From contig JACOST010000018.1 of assembly GCA_016178705.1 (NCBI GenBank), forward strand, positions 40,724 through 104,723: a stretch of 64,000 nucleotides of DNA, read 5' to 3'. Of the stretch, positions 61,858-64,000 are shown in pieces. Source of the stretch: Deltaproteobacteria bacterium (GTDB lineage Bacteria > Desulfobacterota > Binatia > HRBIN30 > JACQVA1). Made by a program: the position numbers and the translations under genes. Below the pieces are notes generated by a model that saw only the letters and a program-made list of their open reading frames with translations, did not search any database and was not told where the DNA came from. Positions within the stretch are counted from its first letter, which is position 1. Each line of letters starts with the position of its first letter.

Positions 61858-64000
61858 ATGCGCTGTCGGCCTGTCAGTTGGTTGATCCTCGTCTCATCTG
61901 TATCGGTGCCTGCGTCGGCGACGACGAGCTACGCTCAGGTTGTTCAAGTGCCGACTTTCGAAGTCGGGACCACGATCGCTGGTTTTGCAACCAACGGCGT
62001 CGATGTCGCCGCCGGCACCGACGGCTCTCTCCTATTCGCGTGGGACAATGGCACGAGCTACCTCTATCGCGGCGTATATATCAGCGCCCCAACCAGCTCA
62101 CTGACCGTGCGCCACTTCTCGGCGCAAGGTGCGCCATTGGGAAATGCGGTGCGGGTCGATGACACTGGCGGTGTGGAGTGGACCATCGCCATCGCGCCCG
62201 ATGCGCGCGGTGGCTATCTTGCCGCGTGGCCGTCCACAAAAGGTGTCGTCGCGTCGCCGCCGTACCAGCAAACCTTACGCGGGCGTCTGCTCGACAGCGC
62301 GGGAATCCCTGACGGGGATGCGTTCCTCATCGATGAGGACCAGTCATCGATGCTAAAATTTTTCCCGGCGATCACCAGGCTCGCGACCGGTTCGGTCGCG
62401 GCATGGGCAGGGGATTGCCGCGCGCGACTTCTGGATAGTGCTGGTGCGCCGCTCGGGGCGAGCTTCAACATCGGGAGCTGCAGCTTCGTTGATATGGCGC
62501 CGCTGCCCGATGGTGGCTTCGTCATGAGCCGATCGGTCGACTATCCCGGACCGACGAGTTGGGTTCAGCTGTTTGCCGCGAACGGCCAACCTCGAGCGCC
62601 GGCGATCTTGGTTAGCTCTCAATTTGTCGCGACCAAAGTTGCCGCGGCACCGGACGGTCGATTCGCCGTGCTCGGTTCGACTCGGGACGAACACCAACTC
62701 TGGCTCCGCTCCTACGCCAGCGATGGCACGCCTGCCGGCGACGCCATTCTGATTCATCAAGTGGACCCTGCCGACCCCATCCAGGCCGGCATCCCGCACG
62801 AGATGCTCGATATGAAGTCAGATCCCAACGGCAATCTCTTGGTGGTTTGGATGTATCTGAACAGTGGGCTTAACTCGCCGTTGTTCGGTCAGGCCTTCGA
62901 TATCACCGGCAACCCGTTCGGTCCGCCCGCACAGCTCTCCACGCAGTCTGGCATTCGGCTTCGCAGCGCAGCCCTTCCCGACGGCGGCTTCGTCAACACG
63001 TGGGTCTACTACAACACGATCTATGGCAATGTCGTTTCCATCTGTCCCCTCGATGCGCCGAACTGTAGCGCCGGATCCCGCAGCCCGACCGTAACCGCGA
63101 CGGTGACTGGGACGCTACCGGCCACCGCAACGCCGACGATCACGCCGACGCCGTTGCCGTGTGGCGACGGGAAACTCGATAGCGGCGAGGAGTGCGACGA
63201 CGGCAACACTGTCAGCGGGGACGGGTGCGATGCGAACTGTACGGTGAGCCGTTGCGGCAACGGCATCGTCGCGGGCAAAGAACTGTGCGACGACGGCAAT
63301 CAACTCGATGGTGACGGCTGCGACTCCAACTGTACCCGCACCGCTTGCGGCAACGGAATCGTCACCACCGGCGAGGAGTGCGACGACGGCAACACGCGCG
63401 ACGGCGACGGCTGTGACCACCGATGTTTACGCGAGATCTGTGGCAACGGCCGCGTCGACGGCCTCGAACAGTGCGACGACGGCAATACGATCGACGGCGA
63501 TGGGTGTGACGCCAACTGCACCACCACGCGTTGCGGCAACGGGATCGTCACCAAGGGCGAAGAGTGCGACGATGGCAACACCGTCAGTAGCGACGGCTGC
63601 GACTTTCGCTGTTTGCGTGAGCAATGCGGCAACGGCCGCGCCGAAGGCAGCGAGGAGTGCGACGATGGTAACGCCATCAACGGCGATGGCTGCGATGTCA
63701 ACTGCACGATCAGCCGCTGCGGCAACCGCATCGTCGCTCCCAACGAAGACTGCGATGATGGCAACACGCTCAGCGGCGACGGCTGCGACCGCCACTGCGT
63801 GGCCGAGGTGTGCGGCGACGCTCACCTCGCCGACAACGAAGAGTGCGACGACGGCAACACCGTCAACGGCGACGGCTGCGACATCAACTGCACGCGCTCG
63901 CGCTGTGGCAATGGCGTCGTCAGCCCAGGCGAAGAGTGCGACGACGGCAACGTGATCAGCGGCGATGGCTGCGATCGCAATTGTCTGCTGGAGCAGTGCG
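61858..64000 (+). CDS. Secreted protein with Cys-rich DUF4215-type repeats (partial, runs off the window)
   Basis: Open from ATG 61858 to the right edge (714 codons, no stop). Signal peptide ([20 protein letters not shown], cleavage near ASA), then about 400 residues of beta-rich repeats with 'PDGGFV'/'APDGRF' turns, a short Thr/Pro linker ([20 protein letters not shown]), then from 63163 nine complete about 30-residue repeats of type [20 protein letters not shown], DGCDxNC, plus the start of a tenth. Each has 4 Cys and an Asp/Glu-rich loop (probably Ca-binding). This is the DUF4215 repeat typical of myxobacterial and Binatota exported proteins. Likely cell-surface. Confidence 0.9.
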   Translation, partial: MRCRPVSWLILVSSVSVPASATTSYAQVVQVPTFEVGTTIAGFATNGVDVAAGTDGSLLFAWDNGTSYLYRGVYISAPTSSLTVRHFSAQGAPLGNAVRVDDTGGVEWTIAIAPDARGGYLAAWPSTKGVVASPPYQQTLRGRLLDSAGIPDGDAFLIDEDQSSMLKFFPAITRLATGSVAAWAGDCRARLLDSAGAPLGASFNIGSCSFVDMAPLPDGGFVMSRSVDYPGPTSWVQLFAANGQPRAPAILVSSQFVATKVAAAPDGRFAVLGSTRDEHQLWLRSYASDGTPAGDAILIHQVDPADPIQAGIPHEMLDMKSDPNGNLLVVWMYLNSGLNSPLFGQAFDITGNPFGPPAQLSTQSGIRLRSAALPDGGFVNTWVYYNTIYGNVVSICPLDAPNCSAGSRSPTVTATVTGTLPATATPTITPTPLPCGDGKLDSGEECDDGNTVSGDGCDANCTVSRCGNGIVAGKELCDDGNQLDGDGCDSNCTRTACGNGIVTTGEECDDGNTRDGDGCDHRCLREICGNGRVDGLEQCDDGNTIDGDGCDANCTTTRCGNGIVTKGEECDDGNTVSSDGCDFRCLREQCGNGRAEGSEECDDGNAINGDGCDVNCTISRCGNRIVAPNEDCDDGNTLSGDGCDRHCVAEVCGDAHLADNEECDDGNTVNGDGCDINCTRSRCGNGVVSPGEECDDGNVISGDGCDRNCLLEQC

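Noticed and set aside
63163..64000. Regularly spaced repeats that could look like a CRISPR array
   Set aside because: Period is about 90 bp, in frame, coding for Cys-rich protein repeats; no constant palindromic repeat with variable spacers and no cas genes.

Overview
The window is 64 kb of high-GC bacterial chromosome. It is densely coded on both strands, with many 4-bp ATGA start/stop overlaps. No rRNA, tRNA or CRISPR array was recognised. The gene content fits an environmental member of the Desulfobacterota/Myxococcota neighbourhood, and Candidatus Binatia (Binatota) fits best. The pointers are two luciferase-like F420-type oxidoreductases, acyl-CoA dehydrogenases, a questin-oxidase-like protein, an N-acyl-D-amino-acid deacylase, and secreted proteins with Thr/Pro linkers and Cys-rich CGNG...CDDGN...GDGCD repeats. 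This placement is inference from gene content only.

Layout. 0-6.3 kb: tail of a Thr/Pro-rich secreted protein, an LLM oxidoreductase, a probably frameshifted secreted/membrane protein, a DUF4258/YgiT-type toxin-antitoxin pair, an MBL hydrolase, a dodecin and an exported phosphatase-family enzyme. 6.5-16.5 kb: a signalling cluster with a receiver-PAS kinase, an Rcp1-like receiver and two large paralogous PAS/GAF kinases, with rsmH lying between the two paralogues. 16.5-19.5 kb: two acyl-CoA dehydrogenases behind a TetR regulator whose start codon lies in a 22-bp perfect palindrome. 19.6-23.3 kb: biotin genes bioF-bioA-(small membrane ORF)-bioD. 23.3-25.1 kb: larC and an ImmA/IrrE-type metallopeptidase. 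25.2-33.2 kb: a five-gene MoxR/DUF58/BatA/VWA operon. 33.4-39.8 kb: yqeC, a lone receiver, and a minus-strand run (NAGS-like acetyltransferase, type II pantothenate kinase, small membrane protein, VOC protein, lipoprotein, haem/beta-propeller protein).

39.8-44.3 kb is the accessory island. It holds a MntA/HepT-type pair followed at once by the frameshifted beginning of a DNA methyltransferase. Next comes an intact HNH nuclease with tandem coiled-coil repeats and a proline-rich linker, then what looks like the last codons of the same methyltransferase, and two proteins of unknown function. This is the most unusual locus in the window.

44.3-64 kb: a GNAT protein, a phosphodiesterase, a sugar-type nucleotidyltransferase/GHMP-kinase pair, a ferritin-like di-iron protein, YjbQ, a second LLM oxidoreductase, an unusual receiver protein with long Ala-rich helical repeats and a C-terminal membrane anchor, a D-aminoacylase-type amidohydrolase, a questin-oxidase-like protein, DoxX, a DJ-1/PfpI protein, a PilT-like ATPase, ilvE, a thioesterase, a GPH/MFS transporter, and a secreted Cys-rich repeat protein that runs off the right edge. 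Several intergenic inverted repeats of dispersed REP-like type occur throughout.
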